Shown here one piece after another: positions 56,739 through 64,000 of a stretch of 64,000 bases of DNA; position 1 is the first letter of the stretch, and each line of letters begins with the position of its first letter. The position numbers were made by a program, and so were the translations under genes. Origin of the DNA: Agromyces hippuratus (GTDB lineage Bacteria > Actinomycetota > Actinomycetes > Actinomycetales > Microbacteriaceae); contig NZ_JACCFI010000001.1 of the NCBI RefSeq assembly GCF_013410355.1, positions 3,348,001 to 3,412,000 on the forward strand. The letters run 5' to 3'. Below the pieces are notes generated by a model, which did no database searches, was not told the DNA's origin, and saw nothing but the letters and a program-made list of their open reading frames with translations.

Positions 56739-57737
56739 ATGGTCAACCCGCGCACCCGGGTCGCCGCCGATTCGCTGGGCGACGGCCTGCAGCTGCTCCG
56801 ATTCACCGGCGCCCTCTACTGCCGCGCCGAGCTCACGGCGCCGTGGGGCGTGGAGTTCCCCGCGCTCGAGGGGTTCATGATGCTGCCGGTCGTGCTCGCC
56901 GGCCGGTGCGTGCTCGAGCTCGACGGTGAACGGCACGAGCTCGAGGCGGGCAGTGCCGCGCTCATCACGCGCGGCGCAGCGCACCGACTGCTCAGTGCGG
57001 CGGATGCCTCGAGCACACCGCTCTTCGACATCCCCGTCGAGCAGGTGAGCGACACCTACGAGCACATGCGCATCGGGGGAGGCGGCGACCGCACCCTGAT
57101 CGCGTATGCCGCACTGCAGGTCGACGGTCCGCTCTCCGCACGGATGATCGAGGAGTTGCCCGGCCTCATCAGGATCGACTCGTGGGACGACGGCGAGGCG
57201 GGGGCGTTCCAGACCGTGCTGCGGCTGCTCGCGCGGGAGGCGGAGAGCATCCAGCCGGGCGGAGAGGCGGTCATGACGAGCCTCGCCGACGTGCTCGTCG
57301 TGCAGGTGCTGCGCTCGTGGTTGCGCACGTCGGATCCGGCGGCGACCGGATGGCTCGCCGCGCTCCGCGACCCGCACGTCGGCCGTGCGCTCGGCCGCAT
57401 GCACGCCCGCATCGACCACGACTGGACCCTGGTCGAGCTCGCGCAGGAGGCGAACATGTCGCGGTCGGCATTCGCCGAGCGCTTCACCGCCCTCCTCGGC
57501 GAACCGCCGATGCGCTATCTCGCGGGCTGGCGTCTGCAGCAGGCCAGGGCGGAGCTCGCGAGCACGAGCGATCCGATCGCGTCGATCTCGCGCCGGGTCG
57601 GCTACTCCTCGGAGGCTTCGTTCAGTCGCGCCTTCAAGCGGCACCACGGGTCGACTCCGGGCGACGTGCGACGCGAGGCGCCGCGGTTCGGCCCCGCGGC
57701 GCTTCGGCCTGCGCCTTCGCCGGCGCCGCGGAGCTAA
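56739..57737 (+). CDS. AraC-family regulator with N-terminal cupin
   Basis: A 332-residue regulator. The N-terminal cupin-like domain (about 20-180) has VLELDGERHELEAGSAALITRGAAHRL; the C-terminal double helix-turn-helix is DHDWTLVELAQEANMSRSAFAERFTALLGEPPMRYLAGWRLQQARAELA and then IASISRRVGYSSEASFSRAFKRHHGSTPGDVRRE. Typical of AraC-cupin_6 activators of adjacent reductases. It is divergent from the NmrA-like gene. The final ~20 residues are an Ala/Pro tail. Ligand unknown. Confidence 0.93.
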   Translation: MVNPRTRVAADSLGDGLQLLRFTGALYCRAELTAPWGVEFPALEGFMMLPVVLAGRCVLELDGERHELEAGSAALITRGAAHRLLSAADASSTPLFDIPVEQVSDTYEHMRIGGGGDRTLIAYAALQVDGPLSARMIEELPGLIRIDSWDDGEAGAFQTVLRLLAREAESIQPGGEAVMTSLADVLVVQVLRSWLRTSDPAATGWLAALRDPHVGRALGRMHARIDHDWTLVELAQEANMSRSAFAERFTALLGEPPMRYLAGWRLQQARAELASTSDPIASISRRVGYSSEASFSRAFKRHHGSTPGDVRREAPRFGPAALRPAPSPAPRS

Positions 57738-57740
57738 GCG

Positions 57741-58481
57741 CTACTCCGCGTTGCGCGCCACGGTCAGCTCGGCCGACTGGATGACGGCTTCGACCCCGAG
57801 CAGGAAGAGTTCTTCGTCCCTCAGGTCGGCGAGCTCGCTGTTGAAGGCCGTGATCAGCGGGAACCTGCGCGGGTCGGCGAGGATCGGACCGTCGAACCAC
57901 GGCCCGGGTTCGGGGCCGTCGCCGCGTTCGGCGCGTCCGCGTGCGATGCCGGCGGCGCTCGAGAGCACGTGCGAGGCGAGCAGCGCGTAGTGCCGTACGA
58001 CGTCGTCGCCGGTGAGTCCCGCCTCGGAGAATGCTTCGAGCATGATCTCGATCGCCTCGAGTTCGCCGGGGCCGTGGGTCGTGAGCACGATCGCCTCGGC
58101 GCCGATGGCGGGGTGGGCGGAGTAGTGCGTCAGCGTGGAGCGCGAGAGCTGGCGGAGCCGCCCGCGCCAGTCGGACTTCTCGGCGGTGACGGAGGCGACG
58201 CTGCGGAGGGTCAACTCGTCGAGGAGCGCCTCCATGAGCTGCTCCTTGCTGCGGAAGTGACGGTAGATCGCCGTCGGGTCGGCACCGAGCTGGGTGCCGA
58301 GCTCGCGCACCGAGATCGTGGTCGTCGCGGACGTGGCCGCGAGCTCGAGGCCCGCAGCCACGATCGATTCGCGGTCGAGGCGGGCCCGGCCGGTCGATGC
58401 GCGCGCGGCACCGCCGCGGGTGGAGCCTGTCGCTGTCAAATCGCCCTCTTCATCCTCGAAGTTCGAAGTCCATCGTGCCAC
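57741..58481 (-). CDS. TetR-family repressor of the amidohydrolase/ABC operon
   Basis: A 246-residue repressor with a 35-residue extension before the helix-turn-helix (ISVRELGTQLGADPTAIYRHFRSKEQLMEALLDEL, about residues 56-90). GTG 58481 (MARWTSNFEDEEGD) is used; the Ser/Thr/Gly-rich N-terminal region is in frame and has normal codon use. The C-terminal ligand domain resembles the tetracycline-repressor class-C fold (TetR_C). It is divergent from the amidohydrolase across 147 bp with one clear operator. The signal is unknown; an amide or peptide from the imported substrate is likely. Confidence 0.9.
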   Translation of the reverse strand: MARWTSNFEDEEGDLTATGSTRGGAARASTGRARLDRESIVAAGLELAATSATTTISVRELGTQLGADPTAIYRHFRSKEQLMEALLDELTLRSVASVTAEKSDWRGRLRQLSRSTLTHYSAHPAIGAEAIVLTTHGPGELEAIEIMLEAFSEAGLTGDDVVRHYALLASHVLSSAAGIARGRAERGDGPEPGPWFDGPILADPRRFPLITAFNSELADLRDEELFLLGVEAVIQSAELTVARNAE

Positions 58482-58524
58482 GCTCCGGGGTTCGGACTGA
58501 CCTGAGGCGCGCTGGATAACGTCA

Positions 58525-58554
58525 GCATAACGAATGCGGGCACAATGTTGTCAA
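58525..58554 (-). promoter_or_regulatory. Promoter of the tetR gene
   Basis: On the minus strand TTGACA (58554-58549) and TTATGC (58530-58525) are 18 bp apart. The -35 lies in the left arm of the operator. Confidence 0.65.
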
Positions 58555-58565
58555 CACAGTTGACA
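58549..58565. promoter_or_regulatory. Shared operator, TGTCAAC-ACA-GTTGACA
   Basis: Perfect 7-bp arms (58549-58555 and 58559-58565) separated by ACA. Each arm contains a TTGACA -35 element, one facing each way, so a TetR dimer here would silence both promoters. Confidence 0.8.
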
Positions 58566-58589
58566 GCAGCGCTGGAGCGTCGCTAACGT
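58560..58589 (+). promoter_or_regulatory. Promoter of the amidohydrolase/ABC operon
   Basis: TTGACA (58560-58565), an 18-bp spacer, and TAACGT (58584-58589). The leader to GTG 58629 is about 33 nt and has GAGGAAGCGAGGG as ribosome-binding region. Confidence 0.65.
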
Positions 58590-58628
58590 CACCTTCACCA
58601 ACCCGTTCGACGAGGAAGCGAGGGCGAC

Positions 58629-60287
58629 GTGTCAGCTGCCGATGTGCTGTTCACCGGAGGGGCCGTGTTCACCGGAACCGGCCAACCGATTCAAGGCCAC
58701 GTCGTGGCCGTCACCGGCGATCGCATCACGGCGGTCGTTCCCGAGGCCGAGGCGCAGGCGCTCATCGGCGAGGGAACGCGGGTCGTCCAGCTCGACGGGG
58801 CGCTGCTGAGCCCCGGATTCCAAGACGCGCACGTGCACCCGATCGGGGCGGGCGTCGAGTTGCTCATGTGCAACCTCACCGAGACGGAGAGCGCCGAAGA
58901 GGCCGTCGCCGCGGTGAAGGCCTACGCCGACGCCAACCCCGACGAGGCGTGGATCCTCGGCGGCGGATGGTCGATGGACCAGTACCCGGGCGGAGCACCG
59001 GTGCGCGCGTTGCTCGACGCGGTCGTGCCCGATCGCCCCGTCGTGCTCTCGAGCCGCGACCACCACAGCGTCTGGGCGAACACCGCGGCCATCACGCTGG
59101 CCGGTCTCGACGCCTCGACCCCCGACCCCGTCGACGGGCGCATCGAGCGCGAGGCCGACGGCTTCCCGGCCGGCACGTTCCACGAGGGTGCCGAGCATCT
59201 CTTCAACGACGTGCGGCCCGGAGTTGCGGCGGACTTCGCCTACGCCGGACTCCTGCGCGCGCAGGATGAGCTGCTCGCGCTCGGCATCACCGGCTGGCAG
59301 GACGCCATGATCGGCAGCATCTCGGGCATCGAGAGCGTCGACGACGTCTACCGCCGCGCGGTCGCCGAGGGCACGCTGCGCGTGCACGTCGTGGGTGCTC
59401 AGTGGTGGGAGCGCGACGGCGGCATCGAGCAGGTGGAGCAGATGATCGCGCGTCGCGACGAGCTCGTCGCAGCAGGCACGACCGCTCGATACTCGCTCGG
59501 CACGACCAAGATCATGGTCGACGGCGTCGCCGAGAACCAGACGGCGGCGATGCTCACGCCCTACCGCGACAGCCACGGACACGACACCGACAACAGCGGA
59601 CTCTCGTTCGTCGACCCCGCCTTCCTGAAGCAGGTCGTCACCGAGCTCGACGCCGCCGGCATGCAGGTGCACTTCCACGCGCTCGGCGACCGGGCGGTGC
59701 GCGAGGCGCTCGACGCGATCGAGGCGGCACGCGCGGCCAACGGCCCCACCGACGGCCGGCACCACCTCGCGCACCTGCAGATCGTCGAGGAGTCGGAGAC
59801 CGCGCGCTTCGCCCCGCTCGACGCGGTCGCGAACCTGCAGGCGCTCTGGGCGACGCACGAAGACCAGATCGACGACCTCACGCTGCCGTTCCTGCAGGAC
59901 GGCGCGGAGGCCCGCCAGTACCCGTTCGGCGACCTCGTGCGACACGGCGCGCGTCTCGCGGCGGGCAGCGACTGGCCCGTGTCGAGCGCCGACCCGATGG
60001 ACGCGATCCACATCGCCGTCAACCGCATCGCGCCCGGGCTCGACTACGAGCCGCTCGGCGGCGAGCACCAGCGCCTCGACCTCGAGACGGCGATGGCGGC
60101 CTACACCTCCGGCACCGCCTACGTGAACCACCGCGACCACGACACGGGATACATCCGCGAGGGCTATCTCGCGAACCTCGTCGTGCTCGAACCGAACCCC
60201 TTCAGCCTCCCCCAGGAGGAGATCCACCGCGCGACGGTGACCTCCACCTGGATCGAGGGCACGTCCGCCTTCACCCGCACTGCCTGA
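58629..60287 (+). CDS. YtcJ-type amidohydrolase (Amidohydro_3)
   Basis: A 552-residue metal-dependent hydrolase. The first metal motif is QDAHVHPIGAG (H68, H70), followed by the later LHAxG-type segments HFHALGDRAVREAL, HHLAHLQIV and AAGSDWPVSSADPMDAIHIAVNR, the last holding the essential Asp. It cleaves C-N or related bonds in small amides and cyclic ureas. The start is GTG 58629. It leads an operon with an oligopeptide-type importer, so it probably processes a compound brought in by the ABC system. Substrate unknown. Confidence 0.92.
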   Translation: MSAADVLFTGGAVFTGTGQPIQGHVVAVTGDRITAVVPEAEAQALIGEGTRVVQLDGALLSPGFQDAHVHPIGAGVELLMCNLTETESAEEAVAAVKAYADANPDEAWILGGGWSMDQYPGGAPVRALLDAVVPDRPVVLSSRDHHSVWANTAAITLAGLDASTPDPVDGRIEREADGFPAGTFHEGAEHLFNDVRPGVAADFAYAGLLRAQDELLALGITGWQDAMIGSISGIESVDDVYRRAVAEGTLRVHVVGAQWWERDGGIEQVEQMIARRDELVAAGTTARYSLGTTKIMVDGVAENQTAAMLTPYRDSHGHDTDNSGLSFVDPAFLKQVVTELDAAGMQVHFHALGDRAVREALDAIEAARAANGPTDGRHHLAHLQIVEESETARFAPLDAVANLQALWATHEDQIDDLTLPFLQDGAEARQYPFGDLVRHGARLAAGSDWPVSSADPMDAIHIAVNRIAPGLDYEPLGGEHQRLDLETAMAAYTSGTAYVNHRDHDTGYIREGYLANLVVLEPNPFSLPQEEIHRATVTSTWIEGTSAFTRTA

Positions 60288-60306
60288 CCAAGAGGAGCCG
60301 CCAAAT

Positions 60307-61965
60307 ATGTCCCCGTCCCCTGTCATGCCCGCCCGGAGCACCGGTCGCCGCGTCGCGTCGCTCGTCGCCGCCGGACTCGGAGCCGCACTCGTCCTGACCG
60401 GCTGCTCCGGCGCCGAACCCGAGAAGGCCCAGCCGGCCGAGTGGGAGCTCACCGCTCAGACCGACGCCCCCTCGGGTGACCTCGACTCGTTCACGTGGGC
60501 GAACTACGCCGAGCCCTACTCGCTCGACTACGCCTACGCGTTCGACTACGCCGACAACATGGTGCTCGCCAACGTCTGCGAGTCGCTCATGCGCCTGAAC
60601 CCCGACTGGACCCTCTCGCCCGGCCTCGCCGAGTCGTTCGCGCACCCGACGCCCGAGACCTGGGTCTACGAGATCCGCAGCGGCGTCACCTTCCACGACG
60701 GCACCCCGCTGACCGCGGCCGACGTCGTCGCGTCGATGAGCCGCCACCTCGACCCGGCCGTCGGCTCGTCGTGGTACTCGAACTACCAGAACGTGGCCTC
60801 GATCGAGCAGACCGGCGACATGCAGGTCACGGTCACCATGACCGGGCCCGACTCGCAGTTCAACCTCGGCATGGGCGGCTCCGCCGGTGTCATCGAGTCC
60901 GCGGCCACCCTCGCAGAGAAGGGTGCCGACTACGGCAACTCGACCGGCGGCGTGAACTGCACCGGCCCGTTCAGCTTCGGCGAGTGGCAGTCGGGCGAGT
61001 CGATCACGCTCGAGCGCTACGACGGCTACTGGGACCCCGAGCTCACCGCGCGCTCGGCCGAGGTGAAGTTCATCTTCATGAACGACGCCAACGCCCGCAC
61101 CAACGCGCTGAAGTCGGGTGAGGTCGACGGCGGCTGGATGATTCCCGCCGACGCCGTGCCCCAGCTGCTCGACTCCGACCAGGGCGACATGCTCTTCGGC
61201 CTGAACACCGCGGTCAACAACCTGATCATCTCCGACCTCGAGGGCCCGCTCGGCGACGTGCGCGTGCGCCAGGCGCTGCTCATGGCGCTCGACCGCCAGG
61301 GCATCGTCGACGCGGCGGTCAAGGGCTACGGCAACACGACCGACGTGCTCACGACCGAGTCGGTCTGGGACGGCGCGAGCGACGCCGCCATCGCGAGTGC
61401 GTTCGGCGACATCGAGGAGTACCCGTACGACCTCGAGGCGGCCAAGAAGCTCGTCGAGGAAGCCGGCGTGGCCGGCGAGGAGCTCACCTACGTGACCGCC
61501 CCGATCAGCAGCGACTTCAACGTCTACGCGCAGGCCACCGCAGCGGCGGCCGAGGCGATCGGCCTCAAGGTCAACATCGAGACCGTCACGCCGAATGCCT
61601 ACACGGCGCTCTTCTCCGACCCGACCGCTCGCGAGGGCGTCGACCTGTTCTACACCTCGTGGTACCTCTCGAGCCCCGACCCGCTCGAGATGTACAGCGT
61701 GCTGCGCACCGGCGAGTTCAGCAACTACGGCGAATGGTCCAACCCCGAGTTCGACGCCGTCGTCAACGAGGCGCTCACGATCGAAGACCCCGCTGCGCGC
61801 TCGGAGAAGACCGCCGAAGCACAGCAGATCGCGAACGAGGAGCTCCCGTGGCTGCCGATGTTCGAGGCCCCCGTGACCCTGTTCATGGGTGAGCGCATCA
61901 CCGGCGTCGCACCGTCGATCGCCTTCCTGTACTACCCCTGGGCAGCAACCATTGGCGCACGCTAG
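60307..61965 (+). CDS. ABC-importer substrate-binding lipoprotein (DppA/OppA type)
   Basis: A 552-residue extracytoplasmic lipoprotein. The lipobox is LVLTGC with the acylated C33; the N-region has RSTGRR. The SBP_bac_5 landmarks are ANVCESLMRLNPDWTLSPGLAESF and VTFHDGTPLTAADVVASM near residues 85-150, and the ligand pocket is in the C-lobe. ATG 60307 has GAGGAG 9-10 nt upstream. It binds peptides or peptide-like compounds for the DppBC permease that follows. It is 19 bp after the amidohydrolase. Confidence 0.95.
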   Translation: MSPSPVMPARSTGRRVASLVAAGLGAALVLTGCSGAEPEKAQPAEWELTAQTDAPSGDLDSFTWANYAEPYSLDYAYAFDYADNMVLANVCESLMRLNPDWTLSPGLAESFAHPTPETWVYEIRSGVTFHDGTPLTAADVVASMSRHLDPAVGSSWYSNYQNVASIEQTGDMQVTVTMTGPDSQFNLGMGGSAGVIESAATLAEKGADYGNSTGGVNCTGPFSFGEWQSGESITLERYDGYWDPELTARSAEVKFIFMNDANARTNALKSGEVDGGWMIPADAVPQLLDSDQGDMLFGLNTAVNNLIISDLEGPLGDVRVRQALLMALDRQGIVDAAVKGYGNTTDVLTTESVWDGASDAAIASAFGDIEEYPYDLEAAKKLVEEAGVAGEELTYVTAPISSDFNVYAQATAAAAEAIGLKVNIETVTPNAYTALFSDPTAREGVDLFYTSWYLSSPDPLEMYSVLRTGEFSNYGEWSNPEFDAVVNEALTIEDPAARSEKTAEAQQIANEELPWLPMFEAPVTLFMGERITGVAPSIAFLYYPWAATIGAR

Positions 61966-62013
61966 CACCGACGGGCGCAGCCTGGTCCACCTCGGCGGAG
62001 CGGGGGTCTCTCG

Positions 62014-62970
62014 ATGACCACGCTCCGCCGGGTGGCGGGCAAGCTCGGCGCCCTGCTCCTCACGCTCTTCCTCGCATCACTGCTCGTGTTCTTCTCGCGG
62101 TTCCTCGTGCCCGGCGACCCCGTCAGCTTCCTGCTGCGCGGCCGGAAGCCCAGCCCCGAGGCCGTGGCCCAGGTCACCGCCCAGTACGGGCTCGACCTGC
62201 CGCCGTGGCAGCAGTACCTGAACTGGCTCACCGGCGTGCTGCAGGGCGACTTCGGTCGCTCGCTGCAGTATCGGCAGGATGTCTCGCAGGTGATCGGCGA
62301 TCGCCTGCCGGTGACCCTCGGCCTCGTCGTCATGGCCGGCACGATGATCGCGGTGGTCGGCCTCACGGCCGGCATCGTGGCTTCCCTCAATCGCGGCAAG
62401 GTGCTCGACCGCGCCGTGCTCATCGGCCTCACCGTGCTCGGCGCCATCCCGTCGTTCGTCGGCTCCATCGTGCTGATCGCGATCTTCGCGGTGCAGCTCG
62501 GCTGGTTCCCGTCGTTCGGATCGGGCGAGGGGTTCTTCGACACGATCTACCACCTCGTGCTGCCGTCGATCGCGCTCGCGATCGTGTTCGTCGTGCTCGT
62601 CGGCAAGGTCACCCGATCCTCCATGGTCGAGCAGCTCGGTCGTGAGCACGTCGAGGTGGCGACCAGCCGCGGCCTCAAGCGCGGCACCGTGATCCGCCGC
62701 CACGTCTTCCGCAACTCGATCGGTCCGATCCTGACCGTCAGCGGTGTGCTGGTGGCCGGCCTCCTCGTCGCGAGCTCGATCGTCGAGGCGGCCTTCGGCC
62801 TCGCCGGCATCGGATCGCTGCTCGTCGCATCGGTCGACCGTCTCGACTTCCCGGTCGTGCAGGCGATCGTGCTGCTCATCGTCACGGCGTTCGTCGTGGT
62901 GAACGCGATCATCGACGTCCTCGAACCGTGGATCGACCCCCGAGCCGCCGCAGGAGCTGGTGCCCGATGA
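62014..62970 (+). CDS. ABC-importer permease, DppB type
   Basis: A 318-residue permease with six helices. The N-terminal domain has VPGDPVSFLLRG, and the EAA-loop equivalent is near ATSRGLKRGTVIRRHVFRNSIGPILTVSGVL (about residues 216-246), which contacts the ATPases. PWIDPRA is the common C-terminus. It precedes the DppC gene with a 4-nt overlap. No ribosome-binding site other than GGCGGAGCGGGGG upstream. It forms the channel with DppC. Confidence 0.94.
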   Translation: MTTLRRVAGKLGALLLTLFLASLLVFFSRFLVPGDPVSFLLRGRKPSPEAVAQVTAQYGLDLPPWQQYLNWLTGVLQGDFGRSLQYRQDVSQVIGDRLPVTLGLVVMAGTMIAVVGLTAGIVASLNRGKVLDRAVLIGLTVLGAIPSFVGSIVLIAIFAVQLGWFPSFGSGEGFFDTIYHLVLPSIALAIVFVVLVGKVTRSSMVEQLGREHVEVATSRGLKRGTVIRRHVFRNSIGPILTVSGVLVAGLLVASSIVEAAFGLAGIGSLLVASVDRLDFPVVQAIVLLIVTAFVVVNAIIDVLEPWIDPRAAAGAGAR

Positions 62971-63827
62971 CCACCCCCACCATGGCCATGAAGGTGCTCC
63001 GCGCCCCGCGTGTGCGGCGCTCGAGCACCACGTTCCTCATCAGCGCCGTGTTCCTCGGCGTGGTGACGCTCGCCGCGATCTTCGCGTCGTTCCTCGCCCC
63101 GTATCCGCCGAACCAGGTCGACCTGCTGAACATCCAGGCGGGGCCGAGCCCGGCGCACTGGCTCGGCACCGACGCACTCGGCCGCGACACCCTGAGCCGC
63201 ATGATGTTCGGCGCGCGCACCGCGCTCCTCGCGCCGCTGCTCGTGGTCGTCTTCTCGACGATCGTCGGCATCCTGCTCGGCCTCCTCGCCGGCTGGCGCG
63301 GCGGCTGGATCGACTCAGTTCTCGGTCGCATCTTCGACGTGATCTTCGCCTTCCCGGCGCTGCTCCTCGCGATCATGGCGGTGGCGCTCTTCGGCAAGGG
63401 CCTCGTCGCCCCGGTCGTGGCGATGAGCATCGCCTACGCGCCGTTCGTCGCGCGGCTCACCCGCTCGCTCATCGCGTCCGAGCGTTCTCGGCCGTACGTC
63501 TCGGCATACCGCGTGCAGGGTTTCGGCGGCGGGTTCATCGCGCTCCGCCGAGTGCTGCCCAACGTGATGCCGATCGTCGGCGCGCAGTCGACGCTGAACT
63601 TCGGCTACGTGCTCGCCGAGCTCGCCGCCCTCTCGTTCCTCGGCCTCGGCGTCCAGGCGCCCACCGCCGACTGGGGCGCGATGGTGAACGAGGCCCAGTC
63701 CGGCCTCATCGGCGGCTACTTCCTTCCCGCACTCGTGCCAGCGGTCGCGATCGTGCTCGTCGTCGTCGCGGTCAACGTGATCGGCGAAGAACTCTCGGAC
63801 CGCATCGGAGGCGAGATCCCCGCATGA
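62967..63827 (+). CDS. ABC-importer permease, DppC type
   Basis: A 286-residue permease. The N-terminal cytoplasmic segment and first helix are followed by LAPYPPNQVDLLN and HWLGTDALGRDTLSRMMFGARTAL, the DppC signature, and the EAA loop VSAYRVQGFGGGFIALRRVLPNVMPIV. ATG 62967 overlaps the DppB stop by 4 nt. It forms the second half of the importer channel. Confidence 0.94.
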   Translation: MTTPTMAMKVLRAPRVRRSSTTFLISAVFLGVVTLAAIFASFLAPYPPNQVDLLNIQAGPSPAHWLGTDALGRDTLSRMMFGARTALLAPLLVVVFSTIVGILLGLLAGWRGGWIDSVLGRIFDVIFAFPALLLAIMAVALFGKGLVAPVVAMSIAYAPFVARLTRSLIASERSRPYVSAYRVQGFGGGFIALRRVLPNVMPIVGAQSTLNFGYVLAELAALSFLGLGVQAPTADWGAMVNEAQSGLIGGYFLPALVPAVAIVLVVVAVNVIGEELSDRIGGEIPA

Positions 63828-64000
63828 CACTCCTCGACATCTCCGAGCTCACGCTCGACCTGCCGAACGGCAGGCGACTGCTCGACGGCATCAGCCTCAC
63901 GGTCGCCGAAGGGGAGACCGTCGGCCTCGTCGGCGAGTCGGGCTCGGGCAAGTCGCTCACGGCCCGCTCGGTGCTCGGCCTGCTGCCCAGCCGTGCGACC
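63824..64000 (+). CDS. ABC-importer ATP-binding protein, N-terminal part (runs off the window)
   Basis: The first 59 residues are visible. LTLDLPNGRRLLDGISLTVAEGETVGLVGESGSGKSLTARSVLGLLPS is the N-terminal beta sheet and Walker A loop (GESGSGKS) of a DppD/OppD-type ATPase. ATG 63824 overlaps the DppC stop by 4 nt. The Walker B and signature motifs lie beyond the edge, and a second ATPase may follow. Confidence 0.93.
   Translation, partial: MTLLDISELTLDLPNGRRLLDGISLTVAEGETVGLVGESGSGKSLTARSVLGLLPSRAT

Noticed and set aside
1..64000. Insertion sequences, integrases, tRNA genes or attachment sites
   Set aside because: No transposase, recombinase, tRNA-like cloverleaf or flanking direct repeats were recognised; the gene content and base use are even across the window.

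Overview
The window is about 70% G+C with tightly packed genes, frequent 1-4 nt stop/start overlaps and many start codons that sit 5-7 nt after a -10-like hexamer. This, the gene content and the very frequent words GGATGCC/GGCATCC suggest a high-GC actinobacterium, most likely of the family Microbacteriaceae. The family is inferred from gene content and word use, since there is no rRNA in the window. I see no tRNA, rRNA, CRISPR array, insertion sequence or prophage; this looks like ordinary chromosome.

Layout. 1-11.5 kb: an envelope and acid-stress group with the end of a YhgE/Pip-type membrane protein, glutamate decarboxylase, several unstudied membrane proteins, a GAP-family protein, a CPA1 Na+/H+ antiporter, an EamA/NIPA-like protein, a FUSC-type protein, then a tyrosine-phosphatase-like enzyme and an HdeD-like protein on the other strand. 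11.6-15.5 kb: an orphan SdhA-like flavoprotein with an HxlR regulator, a divergent LysR regulator and an orphan PIN-domain protein. 15.6-18.0 kb: a compact three-gene operon of a repeat-containing Asp/Gly peptide, a JmjC/cupin_4 oxygenase and a thioredoxin-like [2Fe-2S] ferredoxin. It has the architecture of an undescribed peptide-modification system and is the main candidate novelty. 18.1-20.6 kb: a PspA envelope-stress pair and a lytic transglycosylase behind a structured leader.

20.7-27.8 kb: fatty-acid oxidation and electron transfer. A long acyl-CoA dehydrogenase is divergent from etfB-etfA-cytochrome b-tetR, with a KstR2-type operator in the intergenic region, and a second acyl-CoA dehydrogenase follows. 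28-35.5 kb: a bifunctional nuclease, a DUF2306/histidine kinase/response regulator operon, an alpha/beta hydrolase, a YdeI-like protein, and an FAD oxidoreductase/methyltransferase pair that resembles the 10-methyl-branched fatty acid pathway. 35.6-38.2 kb: a secreted glycan-binding-like protein with a Tat-exported GH109-type enzyme. 38.5-41.5 kb: sufS-sufU, a MarR regulator and a GNAT enzyme. 41.6-50.2 kb: a KstD-like flavoprotein, a CPBP protease, a terpenoid-cyclase-like protein, a secreted wall protein, a Dabb protein, an AlkZ-like DNA glycosylase, a BBE-type flavoprotein and a TetR regulator.

50.3-64 kb: an MMPL exporter divergent from its TetR regulator; an ArsR-SRPBCC-SDR operon with a textbook self-overlapping operator; an NmrA-like reductase divergent from an AraC regulator; and a TetR-controlled operon of a YtcJ-type amidohydrolase with an oligopeptide-type ABC importer that runs off the right edge. 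Four intrinsic-terminator-like hairpins separate transcription units; a fifth, weaker one follows pspA.
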